A stretch of 64,000 nt of DNA, taken from contig NZ_FOUA01000001.1 in assembly GCF_900114735.1 (NCBI RefSeq), forward strand, positions 818,278 to 882,277, written 5' to 3'. Both the position numbers and the translations under genes were made by a program. The stretch comes from Halopseudomonas bauzanensis. Its GTDB lineage: Bacteria > Pseudomonadota > Gammaproteobacteria > Pseudomonadales > Pseudomonadaceae. The notes under the pieces are model-generated. The model was not told the DNA's origin. It saw only the letters and a list, made by a program, of their open reading frames with translations, and made no database searches. Below, piece after piece: positions 29,591 through 45,514 of this stretch (within the stretch, counting starts at the first letter, position 1; each line of letters starts with the position of its first letter).

Positions 29591-30457
29591 TTACTCGTTA
29601 CTCCCCGATTGAATCGTTGCAGGCTCGCGCCATGCCACTGCCATGCCGTTGCTGTAGCGCAGATCGACCCGCGCAATGAGTTCGCGGCGGTCCGACAGCA
29701 TCAGCTTGTCGATGGTCAGAAAGCGCTGCATTTTTTCCACCACATCCCCCTGCCCCAGCAGGATCTCGATTCCTTCGCGGGTGGTCAGGAACCAGCTGCC
29801 GCGGTCCCGTAATTCCAGTTGCGCCACGCGATGCCCGTAGGGCCGCAGTAGCCGGTTGAACTGCTGGTAGGTCTGCATCACCCGGCGCTTGGTCCGTTCC
29901 GGCCCGTTCAACAGGGGCAAACCTTCAAAGCTGTCGATATGCTCTGGCACAAAGGCCCGTCCAGCGTTGTTCAATAGTGCCGAATCCCCCCACCGCGCCA
30001 CCGGCAGGTGCTCGTCCAGCGTGATCACCAACTGGTCCGGCCAGACCCGCGTGACCGCTGCGCTGGCAACCCAGGGCATGGCGATAAGGTCGGCGCGCAG
30101 CGCCTCCAGATCGATGGTCAGCAGGCTTTCTTCCAGATACGGCTCGATGCTCTGATGCACCGACTCGCGGTCGATGTACTGCAGATCGCCCTCGACATTG
30201 ATCAGACTGATAGGCCGCTGCGCCAATGGCTGCAGGCGGTTGGCCAGCTCGTACAGCCCCATGCCCAGCACCACCAGCAATAGCGGCCAGAGCAGCTGCT
30301 GCATGCGGCGTGCGGCGTCATTGACAGACGGCATGCTCAACCGCGGCCAGCTGCGTGGGGCCGGCGGGGTCACGCGCACGGCGCCCCGGTTCGGCGCATT
30401 GCGCCGCCCGGCAGTCCTGCCTGCGCGTTGGTCCCGGATCATCAGCCCCAGCAACAT
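29591..30457 (-). CDS. ftsQ: Cell division protein FtsQ
   Basis: Bitopic inner-membrane divisome protein that links FtsB-FtsL to the other components. The 288-residue protein has a basic cytoplasmic tail of about 50 residues, one membrane helix (about 53-72, LLWPLLLVVLGMGLYELA), a POTRA domain (ISLINVEGDLQYIDRESV onwards), and a beta domain with RVWPDQLVITLDEHLPVARW. An internal Met at residue 6 (MIRDQR) is an alternative start. It lies 9 bp after ddlB and 2 bp before ftsA. Confidence 0.95.
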   Translation of the reverse strand: MLLGLMIRDQRAGRTAGRRNAPNRGAVRVTPPAPRSWPRLSMPSVNDAARRMQQLLWPLLLVVLGMGLYELANRLQPLAQRPISLINVEGDLQYIDRESVHQSIEPYLEESLLTIDLEALRADLIAMPWVASAAVTRVWPDQLVITLDEHLPVARWGDSALLNNAGRAFVPEHIDSFEGLPLLNGPERTKRRVMQTYQQFNRLLRPYGHRVAQLELRDRGSWFLTTREGIEILLGQGDVVEKMQRFLTIDKLMLSDRRELIARVDLRYSNGMAVAWREPATIQSGSNE

Positions 30458-30466
30458 GTGCAGTCC

Positions 30467-32824
<2,358 letters not shown>

Positions 32825-32835
<11 letters not shown>

Positions 32836-33898
32836 GGGCGACCTCCAGGCAGGCGCGGACCACATCCGCTGTGGCGTCGGGTTTGGCCTGCTTGCGGGCA
32901 TGTTCTGCCATCTGTTGTAACGTCTCCGGTTGGGTAAACAGGGTGTTCAGCCGCTGCGCCAGCTGCGCGGCGGTCAAGGTGTTCTGCGGCAGCAGCTCGG
33001 CTGCACCGCGATCAGCCAGATAACGGGCGTTGGCGCTCTGGTGGTCATCAATAGCGTGGGGCAACGGGATCAGCAGCGCCGGGCGCCCGGCAGCCGCCAG
33101 TTCGGCGACTGTCAGCGCCCCAGCGCGACACACCACCAGGTCGGCCCAGGCGTAAGCCTCGGCCATATCGGCGATGAAGGGTTCAACTGCGGCCTCCACA
33201 CCGGCACTGGTATAGGCCTCACGGGCCGCTTCCACATGCTGTTTGCCGCACTGGTGGCGCACCTGCGGCCGCTGATCGGCAGGCAGCTGCGCCAGCGCGT
33301 CGGGCAATAGTCGGTTCAACGGCAATGCGCCAAGGCTGCCGCCGAGTACCAGCAAGCGCGGCGAGCGACTGCCGTCCCAGCTCATTGGCGGCACGGCAAA
33401 GATATCTTCACGCACCGGGTTGCCGGTGCTGCGCCGCTTGGCACTCGGCGCAAAACTGCCATCAAATCCTTCGCAACGACGCGCGGCGATGTTTGCCAGC
33501 AGCCGGTTGGTGGTACCGACCACGGCGTTCTGTTCGTGAATCACCAGGGGAATGCGCCGTAACCAGGCCGCCACACCGCCGGGACCGGTGACATAGCCGC
33601 CAGCACCCAGTACACAAACCGGTTGCAGCTGGCGTACCACCTTGAGGGATTGGCTCAGGGCCCGCAGCAGCCGCACCGGCGCCTTCAACAGGCCAGCCTT
33701 GCCCTTGCCGCGCAGCCCCTGGATATCGATGTAATGCACGGGAATCCCGGCCGCCGGAATCAGCTCGGCTTCGATGCCACGGCGAGTGCCCAGCCAGTGC
33801 ACTTCATAGCCCTGCGCCTGCAACTGCCGGGCGCAGGCCAGCGCCGGGAATACGTGTCCACCGGTACCGCCCGCCATGATCAATACCTTACTGGTCAT
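32825..33898 (-). CDS. murG: Lipid II synthase MurG (GlcNAc transferase)
   Basis: Membrane-associated GT-B glycosyltransferase that adds GlcNAc to lipid I, giving lipid II. The 357-residue protein opens with [16 protein letters not shown] and has [24 protein letters not shown] and the UDP-GlcNAc-binding [17 protein letters not shown] region. It overlaps ftsW by 11 bp at its start and murC by 11 bp at its end. Confidence 0.98.
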
Positions 33899-35066
33899 TG
33901 GCAGCCTCCCGCAGCGCCTGCCGGCGCTCCCAGTCGATACGCAGCAGCAACCCCAGACTGATACAGCAGACCACCAGTGAGCTGCCTCCGTAACTGAGGA
34001 ACGGCAGGGTCAACCCCTTGGTCGGCAGCAGGCCGATGTTCACACCGACGTTGATCAGTACCTGGCCACACCACATGATCGCCAGGCCATAGGCCAGGTA
34101 AGCGGAAAAATAACGTCCGGCTTTCTCGGCCCAGAGACCGATATACAGGGCCCGCACTGCGACGAAGATCAGCAGCGCAAAGGCGGCCAGCGCGCCGATC
34201 AGCCCCAGCTCCTCGGCCAGCACCGCAAACACGAAGTCGGTATGAGCCTCGGGCAGATAGAACTGCTTCTGAATACTGTTGCCCAGCCCGGTGCCCAGCC
34301 ATTCGCCGCGGCCGAAGGCGATCAGTGCCTGGGTCAACTGGTAGCCGGTGCCATAGGGGTCATTCCAGGGATTGAGGAAGCTGGTCAGGCGCTGCAGACG
34401 ATAGGGTTCGAACAACACCAGCAACGCCGCCAGCCCGCCTAGCGAGCCGAACAGCAAGGTGAAGCGGAACAGCCCGACGCCACCGAGAAACAGCATGCCG
34501 GTGGCCGCGCCCATGAGTACCACGGTGGCACCGAAGTCCGGCTCAATGATCAGCAGCCAGGCCATCGGCCCCAGCACCATGAACGGCTTGATGAAACCGA
34601 ACCATTGTTCCTTGACCTCATCCCGGCGATGGACCAGGTAACCGGCCAGGAAGACCACCGCAAACAGCTTGGCCAGCTCCGACGGTTGCACGTTGATCGG
34701 CCCGACGGCAATCCAGCGCCAGCTGCCATTGACCTCCCGCCCGATACCCGGAATCAGTACCGCGATCAACAGGGCAAAGCCGAGGAACAACAGCGGGAAG
34801 CGGAACTGCTCCCATAATCCGACCGGCACCGCCAGGGTGGCCAGCAGCGCCATCACACCGATCAGCATGTACACCAGCTGACGGTTCATATAGTAGAGAG
34901 GGTTGCCCAGCTGCCCGGCGGCCACTTCCATGGACGCGGACGTGACCATTACCAATCCCAGTCCGAGCAAGGCCAGACCACCTACCAGCAGCGGCATATC
35001 CAGGTCGAAGCGGCGCTCGCCGATCAGCGGAGCAAGTGAGCGTTGCATGGCGTCGGTGAAGATCAT
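33888..35066 (-). CDS. ftsW: SEDS-family septal peptidoglycan polymerase FtsW
   Basis: Multi-spanning inner-membrane glycosyltransferase that polymerises lipid II at the septum together with FtsI. The 392-residue protein has ten predicted TM helices. SEDS landmarks are NGSWRWI, NVQPSELAKLF (PSE/K), LIIEPDFGATVVLM (the catalytic Asp region), PEAHTDFVFAVLAEELG and LPFLSYGGSSL. It overlaps murD by four bases and murG by 11. Confidence 0.98.
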   Translation of the reverse strand: MIFTDAMQRSLAPLIGERRFDLDMPLLVGGLALLGLGLVMVTSASMEVAAGQLGNPLYYMNRQLVYMLIGVMALLATLAVPVGLWEQFRFPLLFLGFALLIAVLIPGIGREVNGSWRWIAVGPINVQPSELAKLFAVVFLAGYLVHRRDEVKEQWFGFIKPFMVLGPMAWLLIIEPDFGATVVLMGAATGMLFLGGVGLFRFTLLFGSLGGLAALLVLFEPYRLQRLTSFLNPWNDPYGTGYQLTQALIAFGRGEWLGTGLGNSIQKQFYLPEAHTDFVFAVLAEELGLIGALAAFALLIFVAVRALYIGLWAEKAGRYFSAYLAYGLAIMWCGQVLINVGVNIGLLPTKGLTLPFLSYGGSSLVVCCISLGLLLRIDWERRQALREAANDQ

Positions 35067-36412
35067 ACCGGCAACCTCCCGACCGCGTCGGCAAACAGCC
35101 GGCCGCGTTCTTCAAAATTGCGGAACATGTCCAGGCTGGCGCAGGCCGGTGACAACAGCACCGCATCGCCCGGCTCGGCTACCGCAGCAGCTGCCGCAAC
35201 CGCTTCGTCCAGGGTAGTCACCCGCTGCACCGGCACATGACCGGTCAGCAGTTGCTCCAGTACCGGTGCATCCCGACCGAGCAGAACCACCGCCCGGCAG
35301 TAACGGCTTACCGGTTCGATAAGCGCCGAGAAGTCAGCCCCCTTGCCGTCGCCGCCGGCAATCAGCACCTGCTTGCCCTGCAAGTCAGCGCCGAAGCCTT
35401 CGATGGCCGCCAGCGCCGCACCGACGTTGGTCGCCTTGGAATCGTCGTAGTAATCCACCCCGCCGTGCTGGCCGAGCCATTGGCAGCGATGCGGCAGACC
35501 GGCGAACTCGCGCAGGGCATCCAGCATGGCTGCCATCGGCAGGCCGATGGCGTGCCCCAGCGCCAGTGCCGCCAGAGCGTTAGCCTGATTGTGCCCGCCG
35601 CGGATCTTCAGTTCAGCGGTAGGCATCAGCGCCTGGAATTCAAAGGCCAGCCAGTTTTCGCCATTCTTTTCCACCAGACCAAACCCCTTGAAGTCGGGGC
35701 GGGACAGGCCGAAGCTCCAGCACGGCAACTGATCGGCCACCAGCGGGCGGGTCAGGTCATCGTCCCGATTGATCACCACCTGCCGGGCACCGCGGAAGAT
35801 GCGGTGCTTGGCCAGGTGATAGGCCGCCAGGCCGCTGTAGCGATCCATATGGTCTTCGCTGACGTTCAACACGGTGGCCACTTCGGCGTTCAGCGCCTGG
35901 GTGGTCTCGAGCTGAAAGCTGGACAGCTCCAACACATAGAGGTCGGCACGCTGATCCAGTAGATCCAGCGCCGGGGTACCGATATTGCCGCCTACCGCTA
36001 CCTGCCGGCCGGCCTTCTCGGCCATGGCGCCAACCAGGGTGGTCACGGTGCTCTTGGCGTTGGAACCGGTGATCGCAACGATCGGTGCATCCGCCTCGCG
36101 GGCGAACAATTCGATGTCGCCGACCACACTCACGCCCGCATCCATGGCTGCCTTGATCGCTGGCGTGGCCAAGGCGATCCCCGGATTGACGATCAATTCG
36201 CCGGCACTGCTCAACAACGCGGCGTCCAGCTCACCCAAATGCAGGTCGGCCATGGGCGCAAAGCGCTTGAGCTTGTCCAGCCCCGGCGGGTTGGCACGGG
36301 TGTCGCAGACGGCAAACGGCAAATCACGGCCAGCCAGGTACCGGGCAACCGACAGGCCGGTCGCCCCGAGTCCGACTATGATCCGCTGTTTGTCCGTAGT
36401 GATCAGTGACAC
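35063..36412 (-). CDS. murD: UDP-MurNAc-L-Ala--D-glutamate ligase
   Basis: Adds D-Glu to the growing stem peptide. The 449-residue protein has an N-terminal UDP-binding Rossmann-like domain (IVGLGATGLSVARYLAG), the P-loop ITGSNAKSTVTTL, a variant typical of Pseudomonas MurD, LSSFQLE, the VLNVSEDHMDRY motif and the C-terminal YYDDSKATN loop. Ten bases separate it from mraY, and it overlaps ftsW by four. Confidence 0.98.
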   Translation of the reverse strand: MSLITTDKQRIIVGLGATGLSVARYLAGRDLPFAVCDTRANPPGLDKLKRFAPMADLHLGELDAALLSSAGELIVNPGIALATPAIKAAMDAGVSVVGDIELFAREADAPIVAITGSNAKSTVTTLVGAMAEKAGRQVAVGGNIGTPALDLLDQRADLYVLELSSFQLETTQALNAEVATVLNVSEDHMDRYSGLAAYHLAKHRIFRGARQVVINRDDDLTRPLVADQLPCWSFGLSRPDFKGFGLVEKNGENWLAFEFQALMPTAELKIRGGHNQANALAALALGHAIGLPMAAMLDALREFAGLPHRCQWLGQHGGVDYYDDSKATNVGAALAAIEGFGADLQGKQVLIAGGDGKGADFSALIEPVSRYCRAVVLLGRDAPVLEQLLTGHVPVQRVTTLDEAVAAAAAVAEPGDAVLLSPACASLDMFRNFEERGRLFADAVGRLPV

Positions 36413-36422
36413 CTTGTTTTCC

Positions 36423-37505
36423 TCAACGCAACTTGAGCGTGGACAGACCGATCAGCACCAGTACCACGGTGATGATCCAGAAACGCACGATGACCCGCGG
36501 CTCGGGCCAACCCTTCAGTTCGAAATGGTGGTGAATGGGCGCCATACGGAACACCCGGCGGCCGGTCAGCTTGAACGAGGCCACCTGGACGATCACCGAT
36601 AGGGTCTCGACCACGAAGATGCCGCCCATGATGAACAGCACGATCTCCTGACGGACGATCACTGCGATCACGCCCAGCGCCGCACCCAGGGCCAATGCGC
36701 CCACATCGCCCATGAATACCTGGGCCGGATAGGTGTTGAACCAGAGGAAACCGAGGCCGGCACCAATCAACGCGCCGCAGAAGATCAGCAGCTCGCCAGA
36801 GCCCTGCACATAGGGAATCAGCAGATACTGGGAGAACTGGAAGTTACCCGACAGGTAGGCAAAGATGCCCAGCGCGCCGCCCACCATCACCGTCGGCAGA
36901 ATTGCCAGGCCATCCAACCCATCGGTCAGGTTGACGGCATTGCTGGAGCCAACGATGACGAAATAGGTCAGCACCACGAAGAAGATGCCCAACTGGAACT
37001 CGAGGTTCTTGAAGAACGGCACGATCAGGGTGGTTTCCAATGGGGTTTCCGCCGCCAGGTACAGCACCACCGCCGCCACCAGGCCGAATACCGACTGCCA
37101 GAAATACTTCCAGCGCGACGGCAAGCCGCGGGAATTCTTTTCCACCACCTTGCGGTAGTCATCAACCCAGCCGATGGCGCCGAAGCTGACGGTGACGCCC
37201 AGCACTACCCAGACGTAGAGGTTGCTCAGGTCGGCCCAGAGCAGAGTACTGACGGTGATGGCCATCAGGATCAGCGCGCCACCCATGGTCGGCGTGCCTT
37301 TTTTCGACAGGTGCGATTGCGGACCGTCGTTGCGCACAGCCTGGCCGATCTGGCGCAGTTGCAGGGTACGGATCATCCAGGGACCGAGGAACAGCGCCAG
37401 TCCCAGCGCAGTGAGCACACCCAGGATGCCGCGCAGGGTGAGGTACTGGAATACGCCGAAACCGGTGTAGAACTGTTGGAGATATTGAGCAAGTATCAGC
37501 AGCAT
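36423..37505 (-). CDS. mraY: Phospho-MurNAc-pentapeptide transferase MraY
   Basis: Integral membrane enzyme that moves phospho-MurNAc-pentapeptide onto undecaprenyl phosphate to make lipid I. The 360-residue, ten-TM protein shows [22 protein letters not shown] (the aspartates of the DDxxK motif), [25 protein letters not shown] and the [13 protein letters not shown] histidine cluster. It lies 5 bp after the murF stop. Confidence 0.98.
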   Translation of the reverse strand: MLLILAQYLQQFYTGFGVFQYLTLRGILGVLTALGLALFLGPWMIRTLQLRQIGQAVRNDGPQSHLSKKGTPTMGGALILMAITVSTLLWADLSNLYVWVVLGVTVSFGAIGWVDDYRKVVEKNSRGLPSRWKYFWQSVFGLVAAVVLYLAAETPLETTLIVPFFKNLEFQLGIFFVVLTYFVIVGSSNAVNLTDGLDGLAILPTVMVGGALGIFAYLSGNFQFSQYLLIPYVQGSGELLIFCGALIGAGLGFLWFNTYPAQVFMGDVGALALGAALGVIAVIVRQEIVLFIMGGIFVVETLSVIVQVASFKLTGRRVFRMAPIHHHFELKGWPEPRVIVRFWIITVVLVLIGLSTLKLR

Positions 37506-37510
37506 GTCGG

Positions 37511-38876
37511 CTAGCCCTCGTCCGTGATTTGCGAGCCTGCCACCAGAGCGGCGACGACTTCTTCCATGCCCGCACTACGCGAGCCTTTGACCAATACCCG
37601 GGTAGTCGAGTCCAGCCGTGTGTTGAGTGCCGCTGCCAGTGCGGTGCGGTCAGCAAATACCTGGCCGCCATCACCGAACTCGGTTGCCGCCAGCGCTGAC
37701 AGTCGGCCCGTGGCGTAGAGACCATCAAGCCCCTGTTCCCGGGCATAGGCCCCGATGTCGGCATGGGCCTGGTCTTCCAGCTGGCCCAGTTCACCCATAT
37801 CTCCCAGCACCAGCACACGCTGGCCTGCCAAGCTGGCCAGCAGGTCGATCGCCGCGCGTACCGACGCCGGGTTGGCGTTGTAGCTGTCATCAATGATGAT
37901 CGCGCCGTTATGGCCCGCCAGACGCTGGCCGCGACCGGCCATTGGCTGGAGTTTACCCAGGCCACGAACGACAGCATCCAGCGGCACGTTCAACGCCAAT
38001 GCCGCACCCGCTGCCGCCAGCGCATTGGCAACATTGTGCCGCCCCGCCAGTTGCAGCTGGATAGCGATCTGGCCGGCGGGCGCCACCAGTGTGAACTGGG
38101 CGCAACCCAGGTCGTCGAGGCGGATATCCTCGGCACGCAGTTCAGCGGTCGGGTTCTGGGTACTGAACACATGCTTCTTGCGCTGGCCCAGTGCCTGATA
38201 CCACTTCTCGAACCAGGGACTGTCGAGATTGATCACGCCCTGACCTTCGCTGTCCAGCCCGGCGAAGATCTCGCCCTTGGCCTCAGCGATCGCCTGCTCG
38301 CTGCCGAAGCGGCCGATATGGGCCACACCCGCGTTGGTCAGCACACTCACGCTGGGCTTGGCCAGGCGCATGCTGTAGGCGATGTCGCCGATCGCGGCCG
38401 CACCCATCTCCACCACCGCATACTGATGCTCAGGCGCCAGTTCCAGCAGCGTCAACGGTACGCCCAGTTCGTTATTCAGATTGCCGCGGGTGGCCAGTAC
38501 CGGGCCGCATTCGCCCAGAATGGATGCCAGCATTTCCTTGACCGTGGTCTTGCCGCTGGAGCCGGTAACGGCTACCAGCGGACCGGCGAAGGCGGCACGG
38601 TTCAAGGCGCCAAGCTGGCCCAGCGCGTAGGCCCCGTCATGCACTATCAGTTGCGGCAGCGGGTCGTCCACAGCACGTTCAACCAGCGCGGCGGCAGCAC
38701 CGTTGGCGCGGGCCTGGGCGAGGAAGTCATGACCATCCACCCGGCTGCCGGCCAGGGCCACGAACAGCGCGCCAGGACGCACGGCGCGGGCATCGATACT
38801 GACACTGTCGAAACTGGCATCGCTGCCATTGAGTGCCGCGTTGAGCGGTTTGAGCAAATCCGAGAGGCGCATTGCT

Positions 38877-38884
<8 letters not shown>
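37511..38884 (-). CDS. murF: UDP-MurNAc-tripeptide--D-Ala-D-Ala ligase
   Basis: Adds the D-Ala-D-Ala dipeptide to complete the stem pentapeptide. The 457-residue protein starts [11 protein letters not shown], with a GGGAGG ribosome-binding site just upstream that decides the start. It shows [16 protein letters not shown], the P-loop [24 protein letters not shown] and [14 protein letters not shown]. It overlaps the end of murE by eight bases. Confidence 0.97.
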
Positions 38885-42377
<3,493 letters not shown>

Positions 42378-42381
<4 letters not shown>

Positions 42382-43319
42382 CTGTGTTTCTCCGCCACGC
42401 GCAATACCGCACTGCGGGCGCGTGGGTTGGCGGCGATCTCATCAGCCGATGGTTTGATGGCTTTGCCGATCAGTTTCAGACTGGTGTGAATATCTGCATC
42501 ACGCACCGGCAGTCCACGGGGCAGTGGCGCACCTTTGGCTTCGCGACGCATGAACTGCTTGACCTGACGATCCTCCAGCGAATGGAAACTGATGACGGCC
42601 AGACGGCCGCCCGGCGCCAGCACCTCGAGGGCGGCGCGCAGGCCGTCAGCCAGATCCTCCAACTCGCGGTTGATGAAGATGCGGATCCCCTGGAAAGCGC
42701 GGGTAGCCGGATGCTTGTGTTTTTCCCAGGCGGGGTTGGCAACCTTGATCACTTCAGCCAGGTCCGCGGTACGGGTGAACGGCTGCTCGGCACGACGATT
42801 GACGATGGCCCGGGCCATGCGGCGGGAGAAACGCTCCTCACCATATTCCCAGAGCACGGTGGCAATGTCGGCTTCGTCGGCACTGTTGATCCAGTCGGCG
42901 GCGCTCTGGCCGACATCAGGATTCATGCGCATGTCGAGCGGGCCGTCGTTGAGAAAACTGAAGCCGCGCAGCGGGTCATCCAGCTGCGGCGAGGACACGC
43001 CCAGGTCCAGCAACACGCCATCGATACGGCCATGCAAGCCGCGCTCGCGCAGCTCTTCGGCCATATCGGCAAATGAACGTTGTACAACGACAAAGCGGCC
43101 ATCTTCGGCCGCAAGCTGTTTCCCGACCCGTATTGCCTCCGGGTCCTTGTCGAAGCCGAGCAGCCGCCCCCCTTTGGCCAGCTGCTGTAGAATGGCGCGG
43201 CTGTGCCCGCCGCGGCCGAAAGTGCCATCTATATAGGTGCCTTCCGGTCGAACCGCCAGTCCTTCCAGCGCTTCGTTCAGCAGTACACTGACATGTTTCA
43301 ATTCGGTCTGCTGATTCAT
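42378..43319 (-). CDS. rsmH: 16S rRNA m4C1402 methyltransferase RsmH (MraW)
   Basis: SAM-dependent enzyme that N4-methylates C1402 in the 16S rRNA decoding site. The 313-residue protein shows [13 protein letters not shown], the SAM motif [29 protein letters not shown] and [15 protein letters not shown]. It overlaps mraZ and ftsL by four bases each (ATGA), giving tight translational coupling at the head of the cluster. Confidence 0.98.
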
Positions 43320-43771
43320 AGGCTCAGTGAATGCAGTTCTGCCGGCAGCTCGCCGACATCCTGCTCTTCTTCCAGATAAGCTGCGGTGGTGGCCTGCCAG
43401 ACCTCTTCACTCCACAGCTCGAATTTGCTCAATTGACCTACCAGCATGACTTTCTTGTCCAGGCCGGCGTGATCGCGTAACAGCGGCGGCACGACAAAGC
43501 GGCCATGGCTGTCCAGTTCTATTTCGTTGGCATTACCGATCAGCAGGCGGTTGAGCCGCTTGACTGCCGGATGCATGTTCGGCGCCTTGCGCAACTGCTG
43601 CTCGACGGCTTCCCACTCGTGCATCGGGTAGATCCACAGGCAACGTTCTTCGAGGGCAATGGTCGCGACCAATTGACCGCCACAGGAGTCCAGCAGACGG
43701 TCACGATACCGGGCAGGCATCGCGAGTCGCCCCTTGGCGTCCAGATTGATGGCGTTCGCTCCACGAAACAC
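43316..43771 (-). CDS. mraZ: Transcriptional regulator MraZ
   Basis: First gene of the dcw cluster. The 151-residue protein carries two SpoVT/AbrB-like halves, each with the D-x-x-G-R signature: [16 protein letters not shown] near residues 9-24 and [16 protein letters not shown] near 84-99. In E. coli MraZ forms a ring-shaped oligomer and represses its own promoter through tandem TGGGN-type boxes. Exactly such boxes lie just upstream here. Confidence 0.98.
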   Translation of the reverse strand: MFRGANAINLDAKGRLAMPARYRDRLLDSCGGQLVATIALEERCLWIYPMHEWEAVEQQLRKAPNMHPAVKRLNRLLIGNANEIELDSHGRFVVPPLLRDHAGLDKKVMLVGQLSKFELWSEEVWQATTAAYLEEEQDVGELPAELHSLSL

Positions 43772-43825
43772 GTTTTGTTATTCCTCTGATGAGACCACTG
43801 TTGTGACAACGCCAAACCCAAAAAA

Positions 43826-43861
43826 ATCCACTTTCACCCACTTCACCCCACTTTCGCACAC
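43826..43861 (-). promoter_or_regulatory. MraZ operator: tandem GTGGGN boxes with 10-bp period
   Basis: Read on the minus strand, GTGGGG (43851-43846), GTGGGT (43841-43836) and GTGGAT (43831-43826) repeat every 10 bp. A fourth, degenerate copy GTGTGC (43861-43856) precedes them at the same spacing. They lie between the mraZ promoter -10 box and the gene, where bound MraZ would block transcription of the cluster. Confidence 0.85.
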
Positions 43862-43888
43862 TATAGAAAGGCGTCCAAACAGCGTCAA
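43860..43888 (-). promoter_or_regulatory. Pmra promoter driving the dcw cluster
   Basis: On the minus strand: -35 TTGACG (43888-43883), 17-bp spacer, -10 TATAGT (43865-43860). Near-consensus at both hexamers, and it overlaps the first MraZ box. The leader to the mraZ ATG is about 80 nt. Confidence 0.8.
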
Positions 43889-44081
43889 GTCACCAATTCA
43901 GAGAAAAAGCCTTATATGGCGAGGGTTTAGCGGCAATAAGGAAGGAAAACCGTCCGTCGGGACAGAACTATTCAGAGATAAGAGAAGAAATAACAAAGAC
44001 ATGCTCATGCAACTTAATGTTGAACATGAGGTTTGCGGAGGTGTTTTTCAGAAGAGAAGAAAAATCTTGCTGCGGGAAAAA
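43889..44081. other. AT-rich spacer between the mra promoter and rnpB, with one hairpin
   Basis: About 190 bp with no credible ORF, markedly richer in A than its surroundings. It holds one stem-loop: CTCATGCAAC (44004-44013) against GTTG-AA-CATGAG (44019-44030), with a two-base bulge. It could contain upstream control elements of Pmra, but no known motif is recognised. Confidence 0.5.
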
Positions 44082-44432
<351 letters not shown>

Positions 44433-44439
44433 GGGCGCA

Positions 44440-44468
44440 AGATTAGCCCGGTTGCTGGCTGACAGCAA
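44440..44468 (-). promoter_or_regulatory. rnpB promoter
   Basis: Minus strand: TTGCTG (44468-44463), 17-bp spacer, TAATCT (44445-44440). Seven bases later lies the A that begins helix P1, which is the expected start-site distance. Confidence 0.6.
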
Positions 44469-44533
44469 GCGCTGATCGCTCAAGAACGGGGATTTTCCCG
44501 CGGCCTCGACGCCACCAAACCAAGCCGTTCAGG

Positions 44534-45382
44534 TCAGGCGTTCTTGCCCAGAGCCAGCTGATACAGCCGGTTCTTCTTCAGCCCGGTGATCTGCGCCGCC
44601 AGTGCCGCCGCCTGTTTCACCGGCAACTCTGCCAGCAGGATATCCAGCACCCGTTCGGCAGCCGGGTCCAGCGCATCGCCGTCGTCCGGCTGCGGCGCAC
44701 CTTCGACAATCAGCACACATTCCCCCCGCTGCTGGTCGGCATCGGCGCGCACCCACTCCACCAGCTCGGCCAGCGGCGCACCCTTGATGGTCTCGAAGGT
44801 CTTGGTCAGCTCCCGCGCCAACACCACCTGACGCTCCGGCCCCAGCAGCTCCAGCAGATCTTCCAGGCATTCGAGCAGCCGATGCGGTGCTTCATAGAGC
44901 ATCCAGGTGCGCTGCTCCGCCGCCAACGCCTGAATACGCTGGCGGCGACCATGGGACTTGGCCGGCAGAAAGCCTTCAAAGGCAAAACGGTCCGATGGCA
45001 GGCCCGCTGCACTCAACCCGGCGATCAAGGCACAAGCGCCGGGCACCGGGCAGATCCGCACCCCCGCCTCCCGCGCCAGGCGCACCAGATGAAAGCCAGG
45101 ATCGGAGATCAGCGGCGTGCCAGCATCGGAAATCAGCGCCAGGTCTTCGCCGGCCAGCAGGCGCTCGACCAGCCGCTGGCTCTTGCCCCGCTCATTATGA
45201 TCATGGCAGGCGGTGGTCGGCGTCTGGATATTGAAATGCTGCAGCAGCCGGCCGCTGTGCCGGGTATCCTCCGCGGCGATCAGGCTGACCGCATTGAGGA
45301 TATCCAGCGCCCGTGGCGTCATGTCCTGCAGATTGCCGATCGGGGTTGCGACGATATACAAGGTACCGGTAGTGACAGCCAT
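44534..45382 (-). CDS. rsmI: 16S rRNA 2'-O-ribose C1402 methyltransferase RsmI
   Basis: Methylates the ribose of the same decoding-site cytidine that RsmH modifies. The 282-residue protein begins [20 protein letters not shown], the tetrapyrrole-methylase fold signature, with [28 protein letters not shown] and a C-terminal helical domain ([12 protein letters not shown]). An AGGA site lies 8 bp before the chosen ATG. The open frame continues upstream for about 300 codons but only antisense to lpoA, so it is not coding. It is divergent from lpoA. Confidence 0.97.
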   Translation of the reverse strand: MAVTTGTLYIVATPIGNLQDMTPRALDILNAVSLIAAEDTRHSGRLLQHFNIQTPTTACHDHNERGKSQRLVERLLAGEDLALISDAGTPLISDPGFHLVRLAREAGVRICPVPGACALIAGLSAAGLPSDRFAFEGFLPAKSHGRRQRIQALAAEQRTWMLYEAPHRLLECLEDLLELLGPERQVVLARELTKTFETIKGAPLAELVEWVRADADQQRGECVLIVEGAPQPDDGDALDPAAERVLDILLAELPVKQAAALAAQITGLKKNRLYQLALGKNA

Positions 45383-45514
45383 GACGAATCCTGTGACGAG
45401 TTTGTCGCACATTGTACAGGACGTGACCAGGTTCCACCCAAGCGCATGGCGGGGAGCACGGGCCTTGGTTACAATGCAGGTCAATTGCTCACGCGCCACA
45501 AGGTACCCTGCCTG

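Noticed and set aside
44882-45514. Upstream extension of lpoA by 211 codons
   Set aside because: Antisense to rsmI and would bury the lipoprotein signal peptide.
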